Origin: Candidatus Peribacteria bacterium
GTDB taxonomy: Bacteria > Patescibacteriota > Gracilibacteria > Peribacterales > Peribacteraceae
Assembly (NCBI GenBank): GCA_943354555.1
Contig: CALRCM010000005.1
Coordinates: 1 to 40,566 of the forward strand
Direction: 5' to 3'
DNA length: 40,566 nt
Positions within the stretch are counted from its first letter, which is position 1. Every line of letters begins with the position of its first letter. Below the pieces are notes generated by a model. The model searched no databases. It was not told the origin of the DNA and saw nothing but the letters and a program-made list of their open reading frames with translations. A program made the position numbers and the translations under genes. Below are positions 27,109 through 35,906 of the stretch, in pieces.

Positions 27109-28593
27109 ATGGCAGAAGAAAAAAATACACTAATATCGGCACCTAATGCCCCGCAACCTGATCCTATAAGGCAGGCGCTTGAGCAGTACAAGAAGGACAT
27201 GACCAAACCAGCCGATGCCGTGCAGAAACTGACGCGTATCGATTTGGTAAAATCTTCGTCATCTGTGAATACTCCGGATGCTTCTGCTCCTGCAATACAA
27301 CCACCAAAAACTAAACAGGATCGCGCCGGCGATGCACTGAAAATTCTGACGGCTGATGTCACCAAGTCTTCAGATGCAGTACAGCTTCTCACAAAACACG
27401 AGGAACTCGAAGCCTTGGCGAATAGTCTCCAGCCGGAACTTGCAAATAAGCGGCTCAATATGACCAAGGAACAGCTGGAGAGACTTACGTTTGATGCGAA
27501 TTTACAGGCTCTCGCTCTTAGGTCGCAGACAATAGAAGAGATCGTTGCTGCTTCAAAAGAAGAAGATAAAGATTCAAAAAAAACAGAAGGACTACACAGG
27601 CTAGATGCAGAGCAAAGCGTGGATGGAAATATCTCTTCACTCGAACAGCGTTACAAAACTCTCGAGCAATATGCAGATCGCAGGCCGGATTGGGTGCGGA
27701 AAACCGAAGGAACTGCCACAAAAGCATGGCAGGAGTTTCGCAAGCTTCCTGGTGTAGGAGACACACTGGATTGGATTGGAGGCATGACGGGGAGAACTCT
27801 CAACTCCGCAGGTGATCTCTGGGCATGGGTGAAAGGTGCAGTACTAAGCTCCGTTGCCAATGGCGATTTCACGAAGAATAAAAAGGTTATGGATTGGGCA
27901 AACATGAAGCTCAATGAAGAGGCCGTTGCTGAGGGCATTCAATTCGCTGTGAATAAAGCGAAGAAAGGACAGACGATCACTAAGATGCAAGGAGATAAGA
28001 AAGAAGGGGTGCCTCTCAAAGTGAAATTCGAACCGAAGTTCTCAGCAGATGACATCCGCGCATGGGAGGGCGTGCTTACGATAGGGAATTGGGGGAAGCT
28101 CACGCCTGCTGTAGCCACAGAGTACGTTGATGCGTATATCAGGAAATATGCCAATCAATACAAGGACAAAGAAATGCCGCTTTCCGTCGATGCTCTGGTG
28201 AAAGAAGGCCTTACAAAAAATCAACCGATTGCCGGTCCGCAGGCTGTACCAGAGGTGCAGTTCTCAGGAATTCCAAATCTAAAACTGAAGGTGAATCAGC
28301 GGTCTCAGCTTGAAGGACCTACGCCAGAATTTGATCTCAATGATGGGAAGGCAACGAAGGTGATTCTTGATAAAAACACTATTACTCTTAATAAGGATAA
28401 ATTTTCTGTGAAGAAAGACATGGGCGCTATTAGTGCTACCCTTGAGCCCAAGTCAGCAAATACTGGCGAACTTTTGGTGTACTGGGATGGAGCAACCCCT
28501 TTGAGACTGGATTACCTTGTTGCACAACTTACAAATACCCCGCCCAACCTCACAATTGGTGGATTCAGCTTTGACAAAATACCTACTACTTAA
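27109..28593 (+). CDS. Cluster gene C: 494-aa protein, unrecognised
   Basis: No signal peptide. The helical, charged N-terminal half has two similar stretches (PADAVQKLTRIDLVKSSSS near 35 and SSDAVQLLTKHEELEALA near 88), a possible internal duplication. An amphipathic or weakly hydrophobic part follows at about 210-255 (LPGVGDTLDWIGGMTG, AGDLWAWVKGAVLSSVA), then a region with KFSADDIRAWEGVLTIG, and a beta-rich C-terminus (about 385-494; IPNLKLKVNQRSQLEGP, KVILDKNTITLNKDKF, GELLVYWDGATPLRLDYL). A helical N-terminus plus a small C-terminal beta domain recurs in genes D and F. Start ATG 27109, no Shine-Dalgarno; 33 bp after B. Function unknown. Confidence 0.75.
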   Translation: MAEEKNTLISAPNAPQPDPIRQALEQYKKDMTKPADAVQKLTRIDLVKSSSSVNTPDASAPAIQPPKTKQDRAGDALKILTADVTKSSDAVQLLTKHEELEALANSLQPELANKRLNMTKEQLERLTFDANLQALALRSQTIEEIVAASKEEDKDSKKTEGLHRLDAEQSVDGNISSLEQRYKTLEQYADRRPDWVRKTEGTATKAWQEFRKLPGVGDTLDWIGGMTGRTLNSAGDLWAWVKGAVLSSVANGDFTKNKKVMDWANMKLNEEAVAEGIQFAVNKAKKGQTITKMQGDKKEGVPLKVKFEPKFSADDIRAWEGVLTIGNWGKLTPAVATEYVDAYIRKYANQYKDKEMPLSVDALVKEGLTKNQPIAGPQAVPEVQFSGIPNLKLKVNQRSQLEGPTPEFDLNDGKATKVILDKNTITLNKDKFSVKKDMGAISATLEPKSANTGELLVYWDGATPLRLDYLVAQLTNTPPNLTIGGFSFDKIPTT

Positions 28594-28607
28594 TTCCCTA
28601 TCATTTT

Positions 28608-29735
28608 ATGGCATCTCCCGAAAAACCAGTACCCACTCCTCAGACAATTGTTGATAGCTTTACTGTTGCAGGTTCGCTTGAAGCAGCACAAGGTCTTCTC
28701 AATACCATTCCAACAACAAAAGCAGAGTTAGTTGTTTTGAAAGATGCAGCCATGGCTCGGTCAGAGCAACTGAAAGCATCTGCTGAAGGGCAGATCAATA
28801 CGGGATTGGCTTTCTTAGAGAAGCAGCTTGCTGACCGTCTAAAACAGTTTGAAAAGAGGCCGATTGATGCTGTCGGAAACGTGCTTGGTGATGCAGTAAT
28901 TGGCGCAGGCAATATCACTGGAGAAACCATCAAGACTTCCGGTGAGCAACTGGGAAAAGCCTTTGATACAGCGAAGCAGGTTGTCTATAACGAAGCAGAA
29001 GCATTTAGCAATAAATCTGGTTGGGAGCGTGCACAGCAAGTTGGTGGTCTTACGGCTCTTGCCGTCCTTGTTGGCTATCCTATCTATAAGCTTGCCGAAA
29101 AAATTTCGAATGCTGGAAAAAAAGACGGCGAGAAGCCGGGATTCTTCCGTAATTTCCTTAAAGTTACTGGCATTCTTGCGCTCTCCACAGCTGCCGTGAA
29201 TTTCCTTGGTCCGCGCGTGCTTGCGGCACAGCAAGGGGGTGGAAAGCAGAGTCCGGATGCTTCAAAAACCAAGGTGGATAAACCTAAGGATGATGCCAAG
29301 CCCAATCCACCGCCTGAAAATGAGCCAAAAGATCCGGGTGTTTCTTCTACAGATAAAAAGAATAATTTTATTGGGAGAGCATTCGAGTTCGATGGTAAGA
29401 AAATGGGGATTGTTGATTTAGGTGGAAAGAAGCTTCTTAAAGTTGATGGAAAGACGTATGCCGTACATTTGATTGGCAATGGTTTTATAGAAAACGCTCA
29501 ATTCTCTTTAGTGGGTAATGTCATTAATCGTATTACTGATCTGCAGTTTGCCTTAACAAATTTACGGCTTTCGTATGATGGGCTCAGTGGGAAGCCCGGA
29601 TATGTCAGTATTGGAGAGCAGGAGTGTAAACGTCTTGTTCGAGACATTGTCGTGAGAAAAGTCATGAAAATATCTGTGAATCACAATGGCAAGGATGAGA
29701 ACGTAGCTCTTGAATTTATTCCTACAAACTCATAG
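28608..29735 (+). CDS. Cluster gene D: 375-aa two-helix membrane protein, unrecognised
   Basis: Helical N-terminal part (about 1-140, with KASAEGQINTGLAFLEKQLADRLKQ), then a membrane hairpin: TM1 145-166 (VGGLTALAVLVGYPIYKLAEKI without its last residues), a basic loop (NAGKKDGEKPGFFRN) and TM2 183-201. A Pro/Lys/Asp linker (about 207-245) leads to a C-terminal beta domain (FIGRAFEFDGKKMGIVDLGG, LLKVDGKTYAVHLIGNG, NHNGKDENVALEFIP). The hairpin with its basic loop of about 15-20 residues matches the first membrane hairpin of the giant protein F in layout. No enzyme motif seen. Starts 14 bp after C, with no Shine-Dalgarno. Confidence 0.78.
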   Translation: MASPEKPVPTPQTIVDSFTVAGSLEAAQGLLNTIPTTKAELVVLKDAAMARSEQLKASAEGQINTGLAFLEKQLADRLKQFEKRPIDAVGNVLGDAVIGAGNITGETIKTSGEQLGKAFDTAKQVVYNEAEAFSNKSGWERAQQVGGLTALAVLVGYPIYKLAEKISNAGKKDGEKPGFFRNFLKVTGILALSTAAVNFLGPRVLAAQQGGGKQSPDASKTKVDKPKDDAKPNPPPENEPKDPGVSSTDKKNNFIGRAFEFDGKKMGIVDLGGKKLLKVDGKTYAVHLIGNGFIENAQFSLVGNVINRITDLQFALTNLRLSYDGLSGKPGYVSIGEQECKRLVRDIVVRKVMKISVNHNGKDENVALEFIPTNS

Positions 29736-29741
29736 CAAATC

Positions 29742-29999
29742 ATGATCAACACCCCAACACCAAACATCGATACTCCGCAGTCACAATCCGCTGTAGGGTG
29801 GATGCTGCGCCAAACGCGCGATGGGATCCGGCAGGTGCTTGTGGGTGCGGGTACTCTTCTTGCGACGGGTGTAGGTGGGGTGGTCGGTGCGAGTGGGAAG
29901 ATTATCGGAGGGGCGCTCGATGGTACCAGCCGTGGAATACGCGATGCGCTTGGGGGTGGACAGAGATCGGGCTCTCCATTGGCCCCACAAGGGGCTTGA
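29742..29999 (+). CDS. Cluster gene E: 85-aa glycine-zipper protein, unrecognised
   Basis: A polar N-terminus (MINTPTPNIDTPQSQSAVGW) and an amphipathic helix (MLRQTRDGIRQ) lead into a Gly-rich hydrophobic stretch (about 32-66; VLVGAGTLLATGVGGVVGAS, then KIIGGALDG) with repeated GxxxG spacing, followed by a polar Gly/Ser tail. Glycine zippers pack tightly in membranes and occur in pore-forming or assembly subunits. It begins 6 bp after D and is probably the last gene of the first operon; a GC hairpin (GCCCC-ACAA-GGGGC, 29982-29995) overlaps its end. Function unknown. Confidence 0.7.
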   Translation: MINTPTPNIDTPQSQSAVGWMLRQTRDGIRQVLVGAGTLLATGVGGVVGASGKIIGGALDGTSRGIRDALGGGQRSGSPLAPQGA

Positions 30000-30038
30000 T
30001 GGCATGAATTAAAAATGGAATACGTGGTTAAAAGAGTG

Positions 30039-30058
30039 TTTTTTTGCTATAATAGAGG
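30039..30058 (+). promoter_or_regulatory. Second copy of the cluster promoter, upstream of gene F
   Basis: The same 20-mer as at 25841, with TATAAT at 30048-30053 and extended TGC. The -35 is weak (near 30024-30030). Predicted leader about 17 nt (ttaaacacatcacac before the ATG), no Shine-Dalgarno. Confidence 0.8.
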
Positions 30059-30076
30059 GATTTAAACACATCACAC

Positions 30077-33000
30077 ATGACACAACCTGCTGCACCAGAA
30101 ATCCTCGAAAAACAGGCAACATCTATCGTCGATGCACTCTGTATTGATCAAGACACAGATGCGAAACGCAAAGCGCTTCTGGAGTCCATTCAGACAGCGC
30201 GGGCAAAGGATCCCTCTATTTGGATCACCATTAGCAAAAAACTTTCTTCTATGGAGAAGGGGCCGCAGCGAGATATAGCGAATACAAATCTAGGTAAATT
30301 GCGTGATCGTATTGATGCAAATGTTGGGTTTGCGGATGCTGAGGTTGCTGTACAAACATTGCGCGATGAACTTGATCTTCTCCAAAAAAATCTTTCTTCA
30401 CCGGTTCCATCTACCGCAAATGCGGCAACAGAAAATAGCGCTCCAAAGACGGATCAGGCGCCAAAAACATTACCAGCCATAACGAAAGGTGTAACGTATG
30501 AGGGGGAGTTTCTGCCTTCGTCGGAGAAGCCACCTGCAGCAGATCTTGCAAAGACAGAGGTGGTGTCACCGCTGCAGCAAAAGAAATCTGAGACGTTATT
30601 TGACCCAACTTCATGGTCTCCCGAGCATCAGCAGCAGGCGAAGGATATTGCGATTGTGGGGGGGGTGGTGGTGGTCGGAGCAATTGTCCTGAGTAAGCTT
30701 TCCAGTAAAGCAAAGGGTATCTTTGGGAAGATTAAGATGGCTATAGGCGTAGGCGTGGCCGGATTTATTGGATATTTCGGCTTAAAAGCACATCGTGAAA
30801 TTCAGGCAGCGAAGGAGGAAATTGAAGCAGCAAAGCAAGCTTTGGAAAAAGGGAGGAAGGCCATAGAGAAGACAGGGGAAAACGCTGCCCAGCTTGTTGC
30901 GGAGGCGAAGGTTCGTGCTCCAGAGGTTCGCGAACAAACCGAAGATGCTGCCGAAGTTCTAAAATACAATATGCTCGCGCGAGGATTACTGATTTTTAAC
31001 GAGCAGCAGAAGAGTGAAGCAGATGTGGGTGATGAGGAAATAGACCAAGACGGAGTGTCAACCGCTCTGCAGGCATTGCGAGGTCAGAAGTTGGGAGAGC
31101 TTGAGAATGTTGCCAGTCCTGAGAAAACGACTTCTCAGATCGATGCAGGGTATCGCTTTGCCAAGGCCGTAGCTTCCGAATGGCTTTCCAAACACCCTGA
31201 CCAAAAAGATCGAACATTGGGTGACGTCATTCAACCCATGCGTGCATCCATGCGCATATTGGCAAATGCAGAGGATATCGCGAAAAAAGGTGGTTCCATC
31301 ATACCTTCTCCTCAGGAGTGGCAGCAGGATCTGCGGACACTTTTTTCCGGTGTTATGGATGAGTTTAAGGAAAATGCTGATGCATATGATGAAGCTCTCA
31401 ATTCTTTGGATGTGCCAAGGAAAGACCGAGTAGCACTTCTTTCCTACTGTGCCACACATAAGGACGATCCTTTGTCGGGAAATCATGAAAAATTTGCACC
31501 AGTACTTACGCATCTCTCTCAAAGGCTATCGACAGATGGTGAGTGGGTGGCACAACTCGCTCAGTATGGTCATCTGGAGAAGTTTAAGAATGTATTAAAT
31601 ACGGCCTCAGAAAATCTGAGTATTGGTGAAGCTTTGCAATTACATCTACTTTTGCAGTCAGTACCGAAAGAGAATGAAACGGGAAAGTATTCTTCCGTTT
31701 CCGATACAGATCCGCATATTGCCTTTGGACTTCAGATGCTGGCTATGTCGATGGTGGGGAGGAGAAACGAAGAACTTTCTGAGGAGATGAAAGTGATGTT
31801 GCTTGTGAAGGGCGTGAGTCAGGCAGGGGAGCTTGCGGCTGACAAGATCGAAGATGTTAACTTGCCTCCTGAAAGTTGGCAGCTTCTCAGTAAAACGTCC
31901 GGGTTCATCATGAAAGGATTTTGGGACCGCCTAAAGCATCTTGGAAACCTGTCTTACTATGGTATCAACTATGCATATCAGGAGGCTCCGGTTCCAACGA
32001 GTGTGCTTGCGGGTGCAGGCGGATTATATGCAGCACCAAAGATTATGAGGGGTGCACAAAGAGTTGCTGGTGCATTGGAACATAACGCTGTAGAAAGCTT
32101 TGTTTCTGCTGGGGATGATGCCGTGTTAAAGGCAAGGGCAGCGAAATATGGGATCACCAACCTTCGTGATGCTAAGAAAGTGCAAAAGGCGGCTCAGGCA
32201 TTTCGTGGTGCAGAGGGTCTCAAGTCGCCCCTTAGAATGATTCCAGGTTATGGAATTTATAATGAGCTCATGGGGACCAGGGCCGTAGCACTGCGCACAT
32301 TTAGGAAGACGCTTGATGATGCAAAAAGGGTGGCACCTTGGCAAAAAGCAATGTTCCGTACGGCACTCGTTGCCCAGGCAGCAGGAACCTATGCGGATTA
32401 TCAGGAATACAAAGAGCAAGGTCAGCAGCGTCAGGCTGTCGAAAAGCATGCCAACGAATCTTTGCGGGATCTACAGAAGCAATTCAGCAATTCACAAATC
32501 TATGAGAATCTTGGCAATGGAATGTATAAGCATAAGGAGTCTGGTGTGGAGATTTCCCTGCAGCAGTCCAAGCGCGAGCTTAAGGGTGCAGGCACAGTCA
32601 TGGATGCGCACGAAAATGCGCAGATTGCACGGATGACCTCTTCCGGGGGATTTCTTGTGCTTACTGCTTGCCTTGGTGCTGCGCGTATCGCAGGTCCCGT
32701 AGGACTTGTAGTTGCTGGAACAGAAGTTGTGGTACGCATTGGCATCAATGCATGGGAACAGGGGAAAGTGCGTACATTTCTCAAAGATTGTCCGCCGTGG
32801 GTTCTGGTCACACTGGGTGCTCAGGGACTCACCAATATGTCGGAATACGACCTGATGACGAAGGCATCGGGGTGGATGGTGTCGGATATGTATCCTTCTC
32901 TCGATGATAAGGATAAGCCTGAGATACGGAAGAAGATGTTCTTCGCTCTCTTTTGTAGTGACTTGCAGCGTTATGCTCCTGAGGCTGCAGCTGAGATTAT

Positions 33001-35011
33001 GGCAGGTATGGAGAATGGACCGGCGCTTGATGCTTTCTATGCGAATGATTTTGAAAAAATTGTTCTGCCACTTCTTGCCGTACAGCTCTTTCAAGCTGCA
33101 AAAGACGGCGGTGTCTCCTGGGAGGCATTTCGCGCAGGGGATATCGACTCGGGAAACATTCTCAGTAATCCGGACGTTTCCCTTGTGGAAGTCCGTCAGG
33201 CAATGCGTGAAAGTACCATCCTCTATCTGCAGCACGTGCGCGAGAAGAGGTTCCTTGATCATGTAGAACTCCTTAAAAAGAGTGCAAACGAGGAAGGCGA
33301 AATCGATGAGCTGCTTCTGGAAGTCACTGAGGAGCTCGGCGAGGAGAAGGTATTTGGAAAAACGCTCAATGAAGTGAATGAAGATCTGCAAAAAAACAAA
33401 GGCGCTACCCGTACAGAGCTTCTTCTCTCAACAATGCAAAGTCGGTTGAGCACTTCTGCCAGTGATACTCGAGCGGAAAAGCTATCGAAGAATCCCACAT
33501 TGTTTTCTATAACTTCCAGAGAGATTTCTGGTTTGTCGCAAGAGTTCAATCTCGCTAACCGTGCTTCACTTATTGCGCTCATCCATGATCCTATTTTACG
33601 CGAGAGGATGGGTACAGTCTTTCCCCAGACAACCGATGAACCAGAGGGGCGCATTTATGAGCCTTGGTGGAGCACCTCTCCGGAAGCCATGCGACAGAAA
33701 TTAGAAGCTCCTGTTGGCGTAGATCGTGGAACAGATGTTCTTCTTGCGCGTGTAGCAGCAAACAATGTTCTTGCCCCACTTGGTCGCAAGGTTGCCGACA
33801 ATGCCACTGCGCAGGAGGCCGAATACAATATTACCGAGGGGGCAGTCGAGTCTCTATCTAAGCGCGGAGAGTCGCCTAGCCACACGCAAGACGATACGCT
33901 GGGAGGTCAACTCTATAGTGGAGAAACTGTTCGGCCTTTGGTTTTCTCCAAGCTGGAGCCGCGTTTCAATATTTCTTCAGATGAGCCAAAGCTGAGATCC
34001 CTCTGCAGGATGGTAAGCCGGCCCAACGCGAAGGACGAAGCATTCGCTTTGAAAAACGCCAAGGCAGTGTTTTTCGAAGGAAATGTGCTTCCCAGTGGGC
34101 ATGTCGTTGTTCTTGCGACATTTGTATACGCTGATCTTGATCGTGCGAAAGATGCAAAACCATCACTGCAGGTTGTTCAGCAGGCAGCGGCAACGGCGGC
34201 ATCTGCCAATGCTGATTTTCAAGGGAGAGGCCAGGCCATTGCTCTTTCTTCTGGTGAGTTTCTCAAGCAGAAAGGGGCAGAGGCTATGCTCAAGCAGACG
34301 GGGGATGTGTGGGAGAAAAACCGTCCACAGCGTGAGGCCCTCGCAAAGCTTAAAGAAGATAAGAAAGCGCAGCGTGAAGCAGCCGAAGCAACCCGCGTCA
34401 AAACAGAAAAAGAACAGATGCAGATCGACAGTAAAGATGCACAGGCAAAAGCGAAGGAGAAGCCGGGAACGCTGTTCAAGGATCCGGAGGGGCGTTGGTA
34501 TGTTGGGTATCACAAGGATCATGGACTTATCTACATTCAACCTCCCGATAGCTCAACTGCACCGGCATTTACCACCGCAGAGGCAGAACGGGACAAGACC
34601 TACACCATCGTTGAATATAAGGATAAGGCTTACAAACTTAATTCTCTCTATGTAACGAAAATTGAGCAACAGGCAGGTATTTCTTCGGACGTCATCAATC
34701 AGGTATTGGCCATGCCGATACCCGGTAAGCCAGAAGAGTCCGTAGAAAAAGTTCTCACCGTATTCGTGAAAAATATGCACTCCCGCGAAAGTGCTCAGAT
34801 TTTCCGATCGGTTCTCGGTCTCTATAAGCAACTCCAGACAGACGATGAGCGGAGGCTTTTCCTGAGCGATCTTCGAGCACGTATCTATAGTGAAACGCGC
34901 GTCGGGAACAAGGAAGGTGAGTACCTTTCACAGAAGGTGTTTCAAGCACAGATATTGCCTGCTCTGCTGAAACGCATTGCTTCTTTTGGAGAGGAAAGAA
35001 AAGCAGCATAA
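30077..35011 (+). CDS. Cluster gene F: giant 1644-aa membrane protein, unrecognised
   Basis: No family recognised. Order of parts: helical charged N-terminus (1-110), Pro/Ala/Thr linker (about 111-185), membrane hairpin TM1 191-206 and TM2 221-236 separated by a basic loop (KLSSKAKGIFGKIK), coiled coil 237-300 (AAKEEIEAAKQALEKGRKAI), a long helical region with a hydrophobic segment near 642-657 (SVLAGAGGLYAAPKIM), a strong membrane region about 857-893 (GGFLVLTACLGAARIAGPVG and onward), another mostly helical domain to about 1400, a Lys/Glu/Ala coiled stretch (about 1425-1465) and a small beta domain (about 1468-1530; LFKDPEGRWYVGYHKDHGLI, YTIVEYKDKAYKLNSLYV). No signal peptide or catalytic motif. 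It shares its promoter with the A-E operon. A run of eight Gs (30658-30665) lies in TM1. Confidence 0.85.
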   Translation: MTQPAAPEILEKQATSIVDALCIDQDTDAKRKALLESIQTARAKDPSIWITISKKLSSMEKGPQRDIANTNLGKLRDRIDANVGFADAEVAVQTLRDELDLLQKNLSSPVPSTANAATENSAPKTDQAPKTLPAITKGVTYEGEFLPSSEKPPAADLAKTEVVSPLQQKKSETLFDPTSWSPEHQQQAKDIAIVGGVVVVGAIVLSKLSSKAKGIFGKIKMAIGVGVAGFIGYFGLKAHREIQAAKEEIEAAKQALEKGRKAIEKTGENAAQLVAEAKVRAPEVREQTEDAAEVLKYNMLARGLLIFNEQQKSEADVGDEEIDQDGVSTALQALRGQKLGELENVASPEKTTSQIDAGYRFAKAVASEWLSKHPDQKDRTLGDVIQPMRASMRILANAEDIAKKGGSIIPSPQEWQQDLRTLFSGVMDEFKENADAYDEALNSLDVPRKDRVALLSYCATHKDDPLSGNHEKFAPVLTHLSQRLSTDGEWVAQLAQYGHLEKFKNVLNTASENLSIGEALQLHLLLQSVPKENETGKYSSVSDTDPHIAFGLQMLAMSMVGRRNEELSEEMKVMLLVKGVSQAGELAADKIEDVNLPPESWQLLSKTSGFIMKGFWDRLKHLGNLSYYGINYAYQEAPVPTSVLAGAGGLYAAPKIMRGAQRVAGALEHNAVESFVSAGDDAVLKARAAKYGITNLRDAKKVQKAAQAFRGAEGLKSPLRMIPGYGIYNELMGTRAVALRTFRKTLDDAKRVAPWQKAMFRTALVAQAAGTYADYQEYKEQGQQRQAVEKHANESLRDLQKQFSNSQIYENLGNGMYKHKESGVEISLQQSKRELKGAGTVMDAHENAQIARMTSSGGFLVLTACLGAARIAGPVGLVVAGTEVVVRIGINAWEQGKVRTFLKDCPPWVLVTLGAQGLTNMSEYDLMTKASGWMVSDMYPSLDDKDKPEIRKKMFFALFCSDLQRYAPEAAAEIMAGMENGPALDAFYANDFEKIVLPLLAVQLFQAAKDGGVSWEAFRAGDIDSGNILSNPDVSLVEVRQAMRESTILYLQHVREKRFLDHVELLKKSANEEGEIDELLLEVTEELGEEKVFGKTLNEVNEDLQKNKGATRTELLLSTMQSRLSTSASDTRAEKLSKNPTLFSITSREISGLSQEFNLANRASLIALIHDPILRERMGTVFPQTTDEPEGRIYEPWWSTSPEAMRQKLEAPVGVDRGTDVLLARVAANNVLAPLGRKVADNATAQEAEYNITEGAVESLSKRGESPSHTQDDTLGGQLYSGETVRPLVFSKLEPRFNISSDEPKLRSLCRMVSRPNAKDEAFALKNAKAVFFEGNVLPSGHVVVLATFVYADLDRAKDAKPSLQVVQQAAATAASANADFQGRGQAIALSSGEFLKQKGAEAMLKQTGDVWEKNRPQREALAKLKEDKKAQREAAEATRVKTEKEQMQIDSKDAQAKAKEKPGTLFKDPEGRWYVGYHKDHGLIYIQPPDSSTAPAFTTAEAERDKTYTIVEYKDKAYKLNSLYVTKIEQQAGISSDVINQVLAMPIPGKPEESVEKVLTVFVKNMHSRESAQIFRSVLGLYKQLQTDDERRLFLSDLRARIYSETRVGNKEGEYLSQKVFQAQILPALLKRIASFGEERKAA

Positions 35012-35041
35012 GAATCGTCTTGCAATGTCTGCAGTGCGGAT

Positions 35042-35047
35042 TACGCT
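35042..35047 (+). promoter_or_regulatory. -10 box TACGCT, 6 nt before GTG 35054
   Basis: TACGCT then tggatt then GTG; TTGCAA (35020-35025) lies 16 bp upstream. The same -10 hexamer serves the 38165 gene. Confidence 0.5.
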
Positions 35048-35053
35048 TGGATT

Positions 35054-35872
35054 GTGTCTCTGAGCTTCAGCCAACTTTCTTGCTATAAGCGCTGTCCCTG
35101 TCAGTACGAGTATTGCTACATAAAAAAAATTCCCAAAGGTGTTTCCGAGGCAGAGGCGTTCGGGTCGGCAATCCATAATACGTTGAAAAAGTGGGGGGAG
35201 TCGGAAATTGAAAATGGAAAATTGAAAATTGAAAATTCAGAAAAGCAATTGGAGATGTTTGCGAAAGAGATTCCTTCTGAAAGTCGACAATTGACAGCTC
35301 AAAGCCTGATCGCCCTTTGGCACCAGAGTTGTCCGACGAATGCGTACGCCACACGTTTTGAAGCCGATGCGGCGCGGATGCGGGGAGAGCAGTTGATGGA
35401 ATTGTTTTATACATGGTGGAGTGAGCGGCCACGCGAGGTTGTTGCGGTGGAGAAGGGATTCTCGATCGCAATAAATGATTCGTCACAGAATCAACCATTG
35501 CAGAAGATTATTCTCACGGGCCGCTTCGATCGCATCGCGCGCACACCGGAAGGTTTGCATGTCATCGATTTCAAGACCTCACTGCCACGTACTCAGGATG
35601 ACGTGGATGCCGATTTGCAGCTGAGTATCTATGCACTTGCGTTGCAGCAGGATTTCGGTGAGCTTCCTACTGCATTATCGTTTTTGCATCTGACAGAAGA
35701 CGGCATTGTGGAAATGCATACGCATCGTAGTGAAGGACAGGTGCGAGATTCCATCAAACAGATCACGGCATTCCATGGGCGGATGGAGAACAAGGATTTT
35801 CATCCGACACCGTCATTGATGGTATGCAAGAGGTGTCCCTACAGAGGGATTTGTGATGTGGCGGCGGTGTAG
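35054..35872 (+). CDS. RecB/Cas4-like PD-(D/E)XK nuclease with Fe-S cysteines
   Basis: 272 aa, single-domain exonuclease-like protein. The nuclease core is seen in LTGRFDRI (D159) and VIDFKTS (D172, K174), then QLSIYALALQQDFG. Four cysteines placed as in Cas4/AddB Fe-S nucleases: one near the N-terminus in SCYKRCPCQYEY (C14) and three at the end, C258-x2-C261-x5-C267 (CKRCPYRGIC). No CRISPR array or cas gene is nearby, so a role in DNA repair or recombination is more likely. A five-heptamer array at 35206-35240 is translated as SEIENGKLKIENSE near residues 51-63. GTG start; the reading frame ends with the TAG supplied by hairpin copy C. Confidence 0.88.
   Translation: MSLSFSQLSCYKRCPCQYEYCYIKKIPKGVSEAEAFGSAIHNTLKKWGESEIENGKLKIENSEKQLEMFAKEIPSESRQLTAQSLIALWHQSCPTNAYATRFEADAARMRGEQLMELFYTWWSERPREVVAVEKGFSIAINDSSQNQPLQKIILTGRFDRIARTPEGLHVIDFKTSLPRTQDDVDADLQLSIYALALQQDFGELPTALSFLHLTEDGIVEMHTHRSEGQVRDSIKQITAFHGRMENKDFHPTPSLMVCKRCPYRGICDVAAV
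35206..35240. repeat. Five-heptamer array (AATTGAA) inside the nuclease gene
   Basis: AATTGAA, AATGGAA, AATTGAA, AATTGAA, AATTCAG: 35 bp kept in frame, encoding a polar charged stretch. Confidence 0.9.
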
Positions 35873-35897
35873 AGACGCAACGCTGTTGCGTCTTTTT
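35869..35897 (+). terminator. Terminator made from GTAGAGACG hairpin copy C
   Basis: GTAGAGACGCAAC, loop GCT, GTTGCGTCT, then TTTTT: a 9-bp stem (35873-35881/35885-35893) plus a T run. The right arm ends CTTTTTAC where the other copies have CTCTAC, turning the repeat into an intrinsic terminator. Its left arm provides the nuclease stop codon TAG (35870-35872). Confidence 0.85.
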
Positions 35898-35906
35898 ACG
35901 TATTAC

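Noticed and set aside
32492-33391. 299-codon open frame on the minus strand inside the giant gene
   Set aside because: Cys/His-rich antisense translation without promoter or start context; the plus frame is open over 1644 codons.
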